Shown: positions 19,617-27,843 of the stretch, piece by piece
Position numbering within the stretch: the first letter of the stretch is position 1
Layout of the letters: every line of letters starts with the position of its first letter
Program-made: the position numbers and the translations under genes
Notes under the pieces: generated by a model
The model's database searches: none
What the model was told of the DNA's origin: nothing
What the model saw: only the letters and a program-made list of their open reading frames with translations
Source: Strigomonas culicis
Lineage: Eukaryota; Euglenozoa; Kinetoplastea; Trypanosomatida; Trypanosomatidae
DNA: 53,189 nucleotides
Assembly: GCA_000482145.1 (NCBI GenBank)
Contig: AUXH01000054.1
Span: 1-53,189 of the forward strand
Reading direction: 5' to 3'

Positions 19617-20041
19617 TCCTTTTCTTGGTCGGACTTTGTGTTTAGCAAATGACAATCTTTTCGAAGTCGTAATAAGAAGAAAGGCAGAAAGAAAGAAAGA
19701 GAAAACAGGGAGGCAGAAGTGTGAGAAGCAGCATAAACGTAGTTACTCCATGGAAAAAAAAAAAGATTTTTGGTGGCTGCTGCCAGGAGGTACATGTATT
19801 TGTTATTACTCGTGTTATTTATTTCTAACGTAGTGTTAATATATACTGATTATAGAAAGCCTCATAAGCACAATTCAGCGAATCATCTGTATAGTATCTT
19901 CAATTAATAATAGTTCACACATAATTCTGTATAGATGTATAGTTCGTATAGGACTCGTCCATACCACCATTTGGTACCTGTGACCGCAGGCTCCATTCCC
20001 TCCACTGCTTTCACCACGTCGGTGCGCCACGGTCCACAGGC
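19617..20041. other. Intergenic spacer
   Basis: Leader of the Cgr1 gene, with a purine-rich tract at 19675-19715 (plus strand) that suits a polypyrimidine tract, and the 3' UTR of Sec63. No gene was recognised. Confidence 0.55.
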
Positions 20042-21532
20042 TTACCGGTTCTTCTGAATTGACTTTTGCGCCTTCAGGGCCCGGATCTGCTCCTTCGTGC
20101 TGTGCTGCTCAATGTACTGCTTGTAGAAGCGCTGATAGATGACCTGTATCTCAGGCTCTATGCAGTCTACCAGCGAGGAGACGAGCTGCGGCATGGCGAT
20201 CAGCTTTTGCAAGATGGGCTTGTTCACCTTCTCGTAGTTGGAGTAGAGCAGGTCCAGCGAATCGTACATCTCCTCGTGCGCGTTCATCAGCTTCTTGACA
20301 CTGGTCATGATGTTGTTGCCCATCTCGTGCTGCAGCTCCACGAGGGCCTGCTCCACCTGCACCGTGTGCTGCATGAAGAGGAAGCGCGTCGCCTTGTAGG
20401 CGGAGGGGCTGATCATCTTGAACTCGTTCGTGAGGTCGCCCGTGTAGGGCGGGTGGGCGGCCTCGAACTCGTCGAGGATCTGCACGCCGTTGGCGGCCAT
20501 GTAGGTCTGCAGCAGCGTCAGGTGCTGCTCCTGCAGCCCGAGGTTCTGGAACATGGTCTGGTTCTTCTCGATCTCCAGGCATCGGTGGATAAAGTCGGGG
20601 AGCGGCGGGAACGCATTCACCACGTCCTGGCGCACGTGGGGCGGCACGATACGCAGGTTGATCAGCAGCTTGAGGATGAGGGCGCGCGAGTCCTGCTTCT
20701 CCTTGAATTTGGGGTCGACGGGGATCCCAAAGTGCTGCATGAAGTGCTCCACGCGCTCCTTGTCGAAGCGGATGTGCCACACGAGACGCGGCACCTTCTT
20801 GTCGTTCGTGAACTTGTACCAGATCAGAAAGGGGCCCACGATGAGGATGCCGAGCAGGCCGAAGAGCACGAGGCCGTCGTGCTGGCGCGAGATGAGGAAG
20901 TTCGGCAGCGCAACGCCGACGGAGAAGTCCTGAAAGTTCTTCGCCTCCTCCTCCTCGAACGCGTCGCGGTCGACGAGCGCCTTGTAGGCGCGGCGCGCCT
21001 GAATGAAGAGGTCGCGCGCCTCCGTGGTCTTGTTGTGATCCGGGTGGTACCGCCTCGTCATGGAGCGGTACGCCTTCTTGATCTCCACCGTCGTCGCGGT
21101 CCGGGGCAGTCCCAAGATGGCGTGCGCGTCGAACGTGAGCGTCGCATACATGGCAGAGGTCAGCAGCAGCAGCCAAATAAGGGGCAGGAAGATGCGCGGG
21201 CGGATCACGAACTTGAAGAACTTGGGGAGAACGCAGCGCAAGAAAAAGGTCTTTTCCCTCAAGCACACCTGGGCGCCCGCGACGAGCATTTGGGGCTCCT
21301 GGCAGAGGCTCTTCACCACGTTGGGGATGTACACCAGCGACTCGTGCATCTCGTGAAGGGGGTTGACCACCATGGAGCGGACCGTCGCGTTGTAGGAATA
21401 GTAGTACAGGTAAATGCCGCGCACCTTTCGTATGATCCACGGAATGTAGAGCACGATGAGCATCACTGAAGCCACCGCGAAGGCGAAAGAGATGAAACTG
21501 TCATTCCCTCCACTTAAGCCACCTTCTGCCAT
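20042..21532 (-). CDS. SEC63: Sec63, ER translocon J-domain subunit
   Basis: A 496-residue protein with the topology of Sec63: membrane spans at about residues 12-34, 114-133 and 219-240, and a J domain (about 135-195) between the second and third spans, where it faces the ER lumen. The HPD motif is intact at 163-165 (YHPDHNK), so it can stimulate the ATPase of BiP. The C-terminal 250 residues are the cytosolic Brl-type region (VVNAFPPLPDFIHRCLEIEK) that contacts Sec61. The yeast acidic tail is missing; the protein ends in a basic KAQKSIQKNR. The product should drive post-translational and BiP-assisted import with the GRP170-like chaperone encoded about 12 kb away. Start ATG at 21532. Confidence 0.92.
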   Translation of the reverse strand: MAEGGLSGGNDSFISFAFAVASVMLIVLYIPWIIRKVRGIYLYYYSYNATVRSMVVNPLHEMHESLVYIPNVVKSLCQEPQMLVAGAQVCLREKTFFLRCVLPKFFKFVIRPRIFLPLIWLLLLTSAMYATLTFDAHAILGLPRTATTVEIKKAYRSMTRRYHPDHNKTTEARDLFIQARRAYKALVDRDAFEEEEAKNFQDFSVGVALPNFLISRQHDGLVLFGLLGILIVGPFLIWYKFTNDKKVPRLVWHIRFDKERVEHFMQHFGIPVDPKFKEKQDSRALILKLLINLRIVPPHVRQDVVNAFPPLPDFIHRCLEIEKNQTMFQNLGLQEQHLTLLQTYMAANGVQILDEFEAAHPPYTGDLTNEFKMISPSAYKATRFLFMQHTVQVEQALVELQHEMGNNIMTSVKKLMNAHEEMYDSLDLLYSNYEKVNKPILQKLIAMPQLVSSLVDCIEPEIQVIYQRFYKQYIEQHSTKEQIRALKAQKSIQKNR

Positions 21533-21867
21533 GATGAATGGAGTTCAATTATATATAATAATTTTTTTTTTTTTGAACTGCAGCTTTTCCTCACAAAAAA
21601 AGAGGAAGAAACCGGCTTCTCGCAGTGTGACGACTAGAAAAACAAAAGGTACACCCATGCGAAAGAAGAGAGAATATGAGTGGAGCATTACAGCCAACAG
21701 AAGTGCATACTATACATGGACACGCAGATATACTTGTAGATATATAAAGATAATAATAATAATAAACCATTTTGTACTAGAATAGCCCCACAAGTGTGAG
21801 GAACACCATCTGCACGAACGGCATAGCAAAACGGATAACCATACATCAGGTTACCGCCACTTAGCAA
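21533..21867. other. Intergenic spacer
   Basis: Leader of Sec63 and 3' UTR of the small tail-anchored protein. T/A runs and an ATA/AAT stretch near 21745-21765 are present. No gene was recognised. Confidence 0.5.
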
Positions 21868-22071
21868 CTAAGAGAAAATGCTATACAAAAGGAAGAAGAA
21901 TAAGCACGAACCTGCGCTCACTGCTAAAAGCAATTTTGTCTTACTTCTGAGCTCCATTGTATCGTTTAAATGCGAAGCGGCATTGTCGTTGGTGATACTA
22001 TTACCAATAGAAATTGTAATTTCCTTTTGAATTTCCTTCAGCGTCTTCGGCTCAGGACAATTTGAACTCAT
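21868..22071 (-). CDS. Small tail-anchored protein, unknown
   Basis: A 67-residue frame from ATG 22071. It starts with a polar region (PEPKTLKEIQKEITISIGN) and ends with a single hydrophobic segment (LLLAVSAGSCLFFFLLYSIFS) that runs to the C-terminus, the hallmark of a tail-anchored protein. It lies in a gap of normal size between Sec63 and the pseudokinase, and a C/T-rich transcript tract upstream (plus strand 22165-22205 is purine-rich) would supply a splice acceptor. The frame is open upstream of 22071 but reads as low-complexity leader. Its size and layout would suit a small translocon or outer-membrane import subunit, but no family could be recognised. Coding status is likely, not certain. 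Confidence 0.45.
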   Translation of the reverse strand: MSSNCPEPKTLKEIQKEITISIGNSITNDNAASHLNDTMELRSKTKLLLAVSAGSCLFFFLLYSIFS

Positions 22072-22353
22072 TTTTTTTTGTACTCTATTCTTCACTTCGA
22101 CTTTGACAGTATTGTTGCGGTATTTGTAATATACAGATTCTTTTTTTTTTTTTAATGCCTGTGATTGTATGGAAATGAGACGAAAAGACAAGGAAGAGAG
22201 AGGAAGCTGTGCATTCTACTGCCCATCATCAAGATGACACCACAACATAAATTCATCAACGTCGTCATGCTGTCTCCTTTCTTCCCCCCTTTTTTTTTGC
22301 GTAGGATCTTTCGACGTGTTTACAATACAAAGTGCTGGCCGCATACACACTGG

Positions 22354-23178
22354 CTACAGATCGTCCTCTTCCTCCTCCTCCTCCTCCTCCTTTTCGCTCT
22401 CCGTGGTGTCCTCCTTCTCATGGGCATCCGCTTCGTTCCCGAGCGACATGTCGTAGTCGGTGTGCGACCCCGTCAGAAAGGTGTGCGCCATGAGCTCGAT
22501 GAGAGTCGGCCGCACACCGGCGTCCTTCTTGAAGCACTGCACCAGGAAGCTCTTCGTGGCCGGGCCGCACGCGGAGAGCCACGGGGAGAGCAGATCCATA
22601 TCGACGAGGTCCTCCGTGCAGAACTTCGTCTCCGAATTGGTGAGCAGCTGCAGCAGGACGACGCCCATGGACCAGACGTCCGACCCGCTGGTGATGCACT
22701 CGTGGCGCTGCACCTCCGGCGCCGCCAGCTGGCGCGCGTCGAGCGCGTAGGGGCTGCTGAGGGCGAAGAGAGTGAGGGGCAGCACGTGCGCGAGCAGGTA
22801 CAACTTGTGCGCGCCCGTGATGCGCAGGTGGCCGAGCTGGATGCAGCCATGGACGATGCCGTGTCCGTGGAGAAAGAGAACGGTGCGCAGCAGCTGCTGC
22901 ATAATCTGCTGTGCGTACGCCTCGGTCTGGCCCCGCTCCAGTGGCGCGAAGTCTGACGGCGCGACGGATGCGGACAGCAGTGCCGTGTGCACGTGGGCGC
23001 GTAGAAAGAGCGGCGTCAGGCGCACCTCCTTGTAAGGCACGAGTCCGTACTCCGTCTGCTGCGGTTCCTCCGACAGCCGGCGGATGCGTTCCTCCACCTG
23101 GTCGACCTTGTCTGAAAAAATCCATTGTTTCTTCACGTTGATGTCCCACGTGCTGCCATCGAAGAAGGACGGGAGCAT
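22354..23178 (-). CDS. Protein kinase-like protein, predicted pseudokinase
   Basis: A 274-residue protein with a protein-kinase C-lobe: AAPEV (the APE motif, 152-156) and SGSDVWSMGVVLLQLLTNSE are standard. The catalytic parts are lost. The HRD loop reads IVHGCIQLGHLRI (108-120), so catalytic Asp, Lys and Asn are replaced, and the DFG position reads AHV (130-132). The N-lobe is shortened, with no glycine-rich loop or VAIK lysine. It cannot be an ordinary kinase and is most likely a scaffold or allosteric partner. The C-terminus is acidic, ending in a run of about ten glutamates encoded by a CTC repeat (plus strand 22363-22391), then DDL. The partner and pathway are unknown. Confidence 0.75.
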   Translation of the reverse strand: MLPSFFDGSTWDINVKKQWIFSDKVDQVEERIRRLSEEPQQTEYGLVPYKEVRLTPLFLRAHVHTALLSASVAPSDFAPLERGQTEAYAQQIMQQLLRTVLFLHGHGIVHGCIQLGHLRITGAHKLYLLAHVLPLTLFALSSPYALDARQLAAPEVQRHECITSGSDVWSMGVVLLQLLTNSETKFCTEDLVDMDLLSPWLSACGPATKSFLVQCFKKDAGVRPTLIELMAHTFLTGSHTDYDMSLGNEADAHEKEDTTESEKEEEEEEEEDDL

Positions 23179-23549
23179 GTCGAAGGCGGTTAATGCGCTC
23201 TATACTACCAGGGGGGCCGTACGCACGCTCGCTGCCGAGATGGATGTATACTTCTCCTAAAAGAAGAGGGTGTGCGGGTGAAAGAGGGAGATAGAGAGAG
23301 AGAGGGAAGCGTTCAGGAGCAGATGATGGTGCAGCTCTCTACTTGGAGGAGCGCATCGGTATCTCTAGCACGCTGCGGAAAGGAACCGACAAGCCATTCA
23401 CCAACATCTTCTTGTTTCCGTTTCACTATTAACAAAACTGCCACCGCCGCGCTGATCATGAGCGAGGTACTGTGAAGAAGAGGCACGCTGCCTAGCATAT
23501 CAATCATAAGCGCGACAAGACCAGCGTACTCCAGTCCGAACGCACGGTA
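23179..23549. other. Intergenic spacer
   Basis: Leader of the pseudokinase, with a purine-rich tract at 23279-23309 (plus strand) as candidate polypyrimidine tract, and 3' UTR of the upstream gene. It is less AT-rich than most spacers. No gene was recognised. Confidence 0.5.
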
Positions 23550-24416
23550 TCAGCTCTTGAAAAAGACGATGGGCTCGTCCAGTGACGTCGTGCCGGCAAA
23601 CGGCACGTCGTGCGCGAAGTCCTGCGGCACGTACCGGCAGGGCGCGGGCACCTGTCGGTCCAGGAGGCCGAAGGTGGCCAGAAAGGAGGCGACGAGGGAG
23701 CCGTTGAAGAGGCGGAACGCGTCGTCGTGCGGCACGTGAGCGGCCATGTGCTGCCGCATCACCTCCAAGTCGCGCAGCCGCCCCTGCTGGTCCTCGATGG
23801 CCTGGCGAGAGTAGGCACGAGAGGAGGTGCACATCTGCCGCAGTTTTGCGCGCTGCGCGTTCATGGCCACGCACAGCTCGTACAGCTTGTGCTCCTCCCC
23901 ACCCCGGCGGCTGGCGTTGAAGAGGTACCACGGGTGGACCTCCATCTTCCGCACCTCCGAGAGGAACAGGTCGGCGACGGGCGTGGAGAGCTTGGCGGCC
24001 GTCGGGTCCAGCAGCAGCGGGCGCACCGCGACCCCGCGTGGAAGACGTGTGGCAAGGAACTCCTCGAGTGGCATCTCCTTCACACCATCGAACTCGCAAA
24101 AGAGGAGGTGCGGCTTCTGGTCCCGCATGACGACCACACCGACGTCGTCCCAGCACGACTTGAGAAGCGCCTTGGAGACGAAGCTGTACAGCTTGTGCCC
24201 GTACGTGGGCAGCGTGTACCAGCGGTTGCAAATGGCAACCACATCGCCGGTCGAAAAGCGCGAGGGGTGCATCGGCTGCACATCCCACGTGGCGCGGTAG
24301 TACATGTCTTTTGTTTCCACGACAATGAAAAAGGCTACAGGGAGCGCTTGGCAGATGGCCTTAGTGTGTACCTTCAGCCACACACGCCACGGCATTTTCG
24401 GGATGACGTCTGCCAT
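23550..24416 (-). CDS. YiiX/C92 (permuted papain-like) fold protein, probably inactive
   Basis: A 288-residue product from ATG 24416. Residues about 55-135 resemble the YaeF/YiiX (peptidase family C92) fold: FSTGDVVAICNRW at 55-67, DDVGVVVMRD at 90-99 and LLFCEFDGVKEMPLEEFL. The C-terminal NGSLVASFLATFGLLD (238-253) matches the usual NCSELVA..Y...GLL helix. The catalytic histidine (SHVGIV in the family) is replaced by Asp91, and the catalytic cysteine by Gly239, so hydrolase activity is unlikely. Between them is a helical, charged insertion (about residues 160-230). The frame is open upstream to 24599, but the extra 61 residues read as leader. The fold assignment rests on motif reading and should be tested by structure prediction. 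Confidence 0.6.
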   Translation of the reverse strand: MADVIPKMPWRVWLKVHTKAICQALPVAFFIVVETKDMYYRATWDVQPMHPSRFSTGDVVAICNRWYTLPTYGHKLYSFVSKALLKSCWDDVGVVVMRDQKPHLLFCEFDGVKEMPLEEFLATRLPRGVAVRPLLLDPTAAKLSTPVADLFLSEVRKMEVHPWYLFNASRRGGEEHKLYELCVAMNAQRAKLRQMCTSSRAYSRQAIEDQQGRLRDLEVMRQHMAAHVPHDDAFRLFNGSLVASFLATFGLLDRQVPAPCRYVPQDFAHDVPFAGTTSLDEPIVFFKS

Positions 24417-24793
24417 TGCGACACCTTGTTTAGCTTCCTCTACTACACCTAACGAGCAATGAAAGGGAAAGGAAAAAAAAAAGAATACAAGAAGAATCAT
24501 ATGACGGAGAGAATCAATAGCAGAGGATAAAACGCGATAATCCTTCAACTTGTGAAGCATTCGCTCTTCCTCTTGTGACACCTGTTGCTTCCCGTGCATT
24601 CAGACGCATGCTTTTCTTTGTACTAGTATTACAGGATAAACAATAAAAAAAAATAGTAATGCAACAATATCAAAAACAGTAACAGTAGTCATAAGGGAAG
24701 AAGGGAGAAAACAATTAAGAAGTGGTACACGCGTGAATCAGAAAACGACCCAACATACGGGAAGTTCTGTATTCGCGTTGGCAAGTGTTAGCT
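24417..24793. other. Intergenic spacer
   Basis: Leader of the YiiX-like gene; the C/T-rich transcript region around 24440-24490 is the likely splice signal. It also holds the 3' UTR of the coiled-coil gene. No other gene was recognised. Confidence 0.5.
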
Positions 24794-26098
24794 TCACAAG
24801 CTGTCCAGCACGGCGTGCCCATTCACGACTATCTTTTCTTGCTCTATCGATTTCAGCTCGGTCGACATGCGCTTCAGCAGCACTTGACACTCCTCCTTTT
24901 CGCGGCGCAGCCGCTCCCTCTCCGCCTGGCTCAAGGCGAGGATGCGCCGGCGCTCGACTTCGCGCTGATCCCGCACCGACGCGACACGGCTTTCCATGAT
25001 CTGCAGGTCCGTCTTGAGGGCGGATACGATGCCTTCCAACTTCACAATCTTGCCCTGCGAGTCGGTGTCGGTAGCCACAAGCTGCATCGTCTGACGGCTC
25101 TCCTTCAGCAGGTTCTGGTTCTCGCGCGCCAGGCGGTGCAGCTCCGCCTCCATCGTGAGACGCGTCTGCTGCGCGTCCTGGGTGACGCGGTGCAGCTCCT
25201 CGCGCAGTGCGCCCACCTGCGCCAGCAGGCGCTCTCGCTCCGAGCTGTGGGCGGTCGCCTCCCGCGCGCGGAGGGCCGCATCCTGCCGCGCGCTCGCGTC
25301 GCGCTGTGCGTGCGCGTCCTCCAGGTCGGCGATGCGGCGCATGAGCTCCCGGTTTGCCTCCTGCGCCTTCAGTGTCTGCCGCTGGGCGTGTAGCACCTCT
25401 TGCTCCAGCTGCTGCCTGTCCGCCTCCAGGGAGCGGATGGTCGTGTCGGCGTGGCGCGCATCGCCGAGCTTTTGGCGGAGCTCATCCCGCTCGCGCTGCG
25501 CCTCCGCCACCTGGTCCTGCAGGTCGAAGACGGTGGGCCGGCTGGGCGACCGCACCTCGCCGCTCGACAGCGGCTGGCCGGGGCCGCCGTGCGTCGTGCA
25601 CAGCTGCTGCATGTCGTCCAGTGCACCCAGAAGCTCCCGCTGCTTCCCGATGAGCAGTTGGCTAAGGAGCAGGCTGCGGCCCATCCCTTTTTTTTGGTCA
25701 GCCATGGCCGCCGTGTCATATGGCGCCCTTATGAGGGTTTGCGAGAGGACCTTCGAGATGAGGTGGCGCGTCTCGCTGGAGAGAGAGGGGTCGCTGCGCA
25801 GCTGCTCGAGCGCGTGGCGCACACCCTCGTCGGCGAGCACAGCCATGCCCTCATCATCTTGGTTGTCCAGCAGCGATGGCAGAACAATTTCGCCAACGAG
25901 GGTGATTTGAAACTGCAGCAGGTACTTGAGCAGGTGTTCAATCTTCTTGTTGAGGCTGCTACTCACGAGCGACAGCTCCTCCGCCTCCTTCTTCTCGCGC
26001 TCGGCGTGGACCACTTCGTCGATCAGCTCCGCTAGATGGTACTCGCGCCGCTGGAGCTGCTCTTCCAGCTTTTCCAGCTCCGACAAGGTTAAGGCCAT
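24794..26098 (-). CDS. Coiled-coil protein, unknown function
   Basis: A 434-residue protein from ATG 26098 (the frame is open further upstream but only as leader). It starts with a helical segment (LSELEKLEEQLQRREYHLAELIDEVVHAE) and a central globular part of about 130 residues. From about residue 200 to 425 it is a nearly continuous coiled coil with heptads rich in E, Q, R, L and A (LEADRQQLEQEVLHAQRQ, MEAELHRLARENQNLLKE). There is no transmembrane segment or enzymatic motif. Such proteins are common in the trypanosomatid cytoskeleton, flagellum and basal body, so a structural role is likely, but nothing specific can be assigned. Confidence 0.75.
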   Translation of the reverse strand: MALTLSELEKLEEQLQRREYHLAELIDEVVHAEREKKEAEELSLVSSSLNKKIEHLLKYLLQFQITLVGEIVLPSLLDNQDDEGMAVLADEGVRHALEQLRSDPSLSSETRHLISKVLSQTLIRAPYDTAAMADQKKGMGRSLLLSQLLIGKQRELLGALDDMQQLCTTHGGPGQPLSSGEVRSPSRPTVFDLQDQVAEAQRERDELRQKLGDARHADTTIRSLEADRQQLEQEVLHAQRQTLKAQEANRELMRRIADLEDAHAQRDASARQDAALRAREATAHSSERERLLAQVGALREELHRVTQDAQQTRLTMEAELHRLARENQNLLKESRQTMQLVATDTDSQGKIVKLEGIVSALKTDLQIMESRVASVRDQREVERRRILALSQAERERLRREKEECQVLLKRMSTELKSIEQEKIVVNGHAVLDSL

Positions 26099-26478
26099 AT
26101 CAACGTCAACCGTGCCCCGTGGCGCAGCTTGAGAGGAGGATGATAATGAAGGATAAACGTATTCTGTTAATATCGTTGCTCTTTTCGACTGCTGAGGCCG
26201 TAAACAAAGAGAGTGGAGGGGGGAACAAAAGAGGAACAAGGGGCATGCGTATGATACAATAAGCATGATGGAGAAGACAAACGAGTATAGTACTTACGAA
26301 AGAAGTGTCTCATTTTCCTTCTTACACACGGATTTACCGAGACGCATCACAATCGCGCACTGATGCTTTCCTCTGTAGGTTAGTATCTCTCTTATATGGA
26401 GTTTAAGAACATGTGACCACACACACAAAAAGAAAGACAAATGTATCTCCTTTCTTGCCTACACACACCGGAGCTGCC
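26099..26478. other. Intergenic spacer
   Basis: Leader of the coiled-coil gene and 3' UTR of the PSD gene. The plus strand is purine-rich at 26200-26240. No gene was recognised. Confidence 0.5.
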
Positions 26479-27582
26479 TCAGCGCAGCAGCGGCTCTCCG
26501 GCCTTCACCACCTCCGCCGCATGGTGCACAAACTGCGCCTCCTTGGGCACGTCGGCGACCACCACGACGGTCGAACCCCACTGGAAGTAGCCCACCCGCG
26601 ACCCCCGGCGCATGAAGGCGTCGCCGCTGTAGGTCTGGTGCACCGCGTAGTCGGGTGGGTCGAGAAAGTTGGTCCGAATGCGGTCGTCAAAGCACAGCTT
26701 GAGATTGCCGCTCAGCGTGCTGCCCACCAGTGCCATGCCGATGAACGGCGCCCCCTCCTGCGGCGTGCGGTCCGTCTTGCTGCCGCGCGCGCCGGTGGGC
26801 CGCTGCGCGGCCACGGTGCCGTGCACGACGAGCCGCTCGTTGAGGGCGAGCACCCCCGGCAGGTAGTGGTAGCCCTCCCACGTGGCCGGCAGCAGCGTGC
26901 CCGGCACGTAGACGCTGCCGCGGCAGCAGAAGCCGGTCGGCGCGATGACATGATGGAAGTCCCCGACGCGCAGGTGAATGGCGAGCGCGACGCGCTTGCA
27001 CCCCGGCGGCACCGGCGCGCCCGGCGGTACGCGCAGCAGCGACTGGATGCTGTACGTGATGCCCTTCACCTGCACCAGGGAGGTCGACGTGACGTCGTCT
27101 TCGACGGCGAGCAGCACGCCGTCGCAGGGCGCGACAAGCGCGGCCGCCGCATCGACCGGGCGCGCCTCGGACCGCCACATGCGCGTGTAGAAGTCCTGCA
27201 CGCTGGCGAACTCCGCCTGCTCGCACTCGCGCAGATCGACGCCGTACCACCACTTGAGCAAGTCGATGCACGTGGTGTGGACAGAGGGAGGCAGCAGGCC
27301 AGGTGCCGCCAAGCTGCCCAGGCGGTTGGACACGCGGTTGAAGGGCAGCAAGTACAAGAAGTCGATGAATCCTGGCGAGGCGAGAAAGTAGCCGGAGCTC
27401 TCCGAGAGCCACTTTGCCTCTAGGCCGGCCAGCTTGTACAGCGTGTACACATAGGCGAGACTAAAAACGGTAGCGCCGGCGAAGATGTAATGGTAGAGCC
27501 AGCGCCTGGCAGGGTTCCTGAAGGAGTGCTGCGGGCAGTCCTTGTAAAACCGCGCAATAGGCGTACGACGGAAACAAAACAT
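26479..27582 (-). CDS. PSD: Phosphatidylserine decarboxylase
   Basis: A 367-residue PSD from ATG 27582. It makes phosphatidylethanolamine from phosphatidylserine. The N-terminus (FCFRRTPIARF...RR) is basic and is followed by one membrane span (HYIFAGATVFSLAYVYTLY), as in the mitochondrial inner-membrane enzyme. Conserved blocks are present: FYTRMWRSEARPVD, APCDGVL, and HLRVGDFHHVIAPTGF, which corresponds to the substrate-site YLxPxDYHRxHxP block. The self-cleavage site is GMALVGSTLSGN; Gly-Ser-Thr lies at residues 287-289 and the usual LGST is VGST here. The serine should become the pyruvoyl cofactor after autocatalytic cleavage, giving a short alpha chain of about 80 residues. Activity is expected. 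Confidence 0.9.
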   Translation of the reverse strand: MFCFRRTPIARFYKDCPQHSFRNPARRWLYHYIFAGATVFSLAYVYTLYKLAGLEAKWLSESSGYFLASPGFIDFLYLLPFNRVSNRLGSLAAPGLLPPSVHTTCIDLLKWWYGVDLRECEQAEFASVQDFYTRMWRSEARPVDAAAALVAPCDGVLLAVEDDVTSTSLVQVKGITYSIQSLLRVPPGAPVPPGCKRVALAIHLRVGDFHHVIAPTGFCCRGSVYVPGTLLPATWEGYHYLPGVLALNERLVVHGTVAAQRPTGARGSKTDRTPQEGAPFIGMALVGSTLSGNLKLCFDDRIRTNFLDPPDYAVHQTYSGDAFMRRGSRVGYFQWGSTVVVVADVPKEAQFVHHAAEVVKAGEPLLR

Positions 27583-27843
27583 CACACCGACCAACACATA
27601 AAGTCTTCGTAAGAAAAAAAAAAGACCTATGCAATGTTTTGAGAATATGAGGAAGTAGATACACATGAGATACGTTCAGCTCTGTTTCTGTTCTCATTCA
27701 TTTTTGGCGCAGACAGAGCACTATGCATCATAAATGCACTCGGTTTTGTTCGTTCTTTCTTTCTTCCTTCCTTCGCATTTATAGTTATTGTGAACACGAA
27801 CCGTTATTAAACGTTACACGCCAATATCAAGTCCGAGGAGCGT

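Noticed and set aside
19617..19655. N-terminal extension of the Cgr1 protein
   Set aside because: Begins with TTG; ATG 19616 matches the family length.
20066..21469. A 467-residue antisense open frame over Sec63
   Set aside because: No domain, biased to H/R/E/L; the Sec63 frame on the other strand has an intact J domain.
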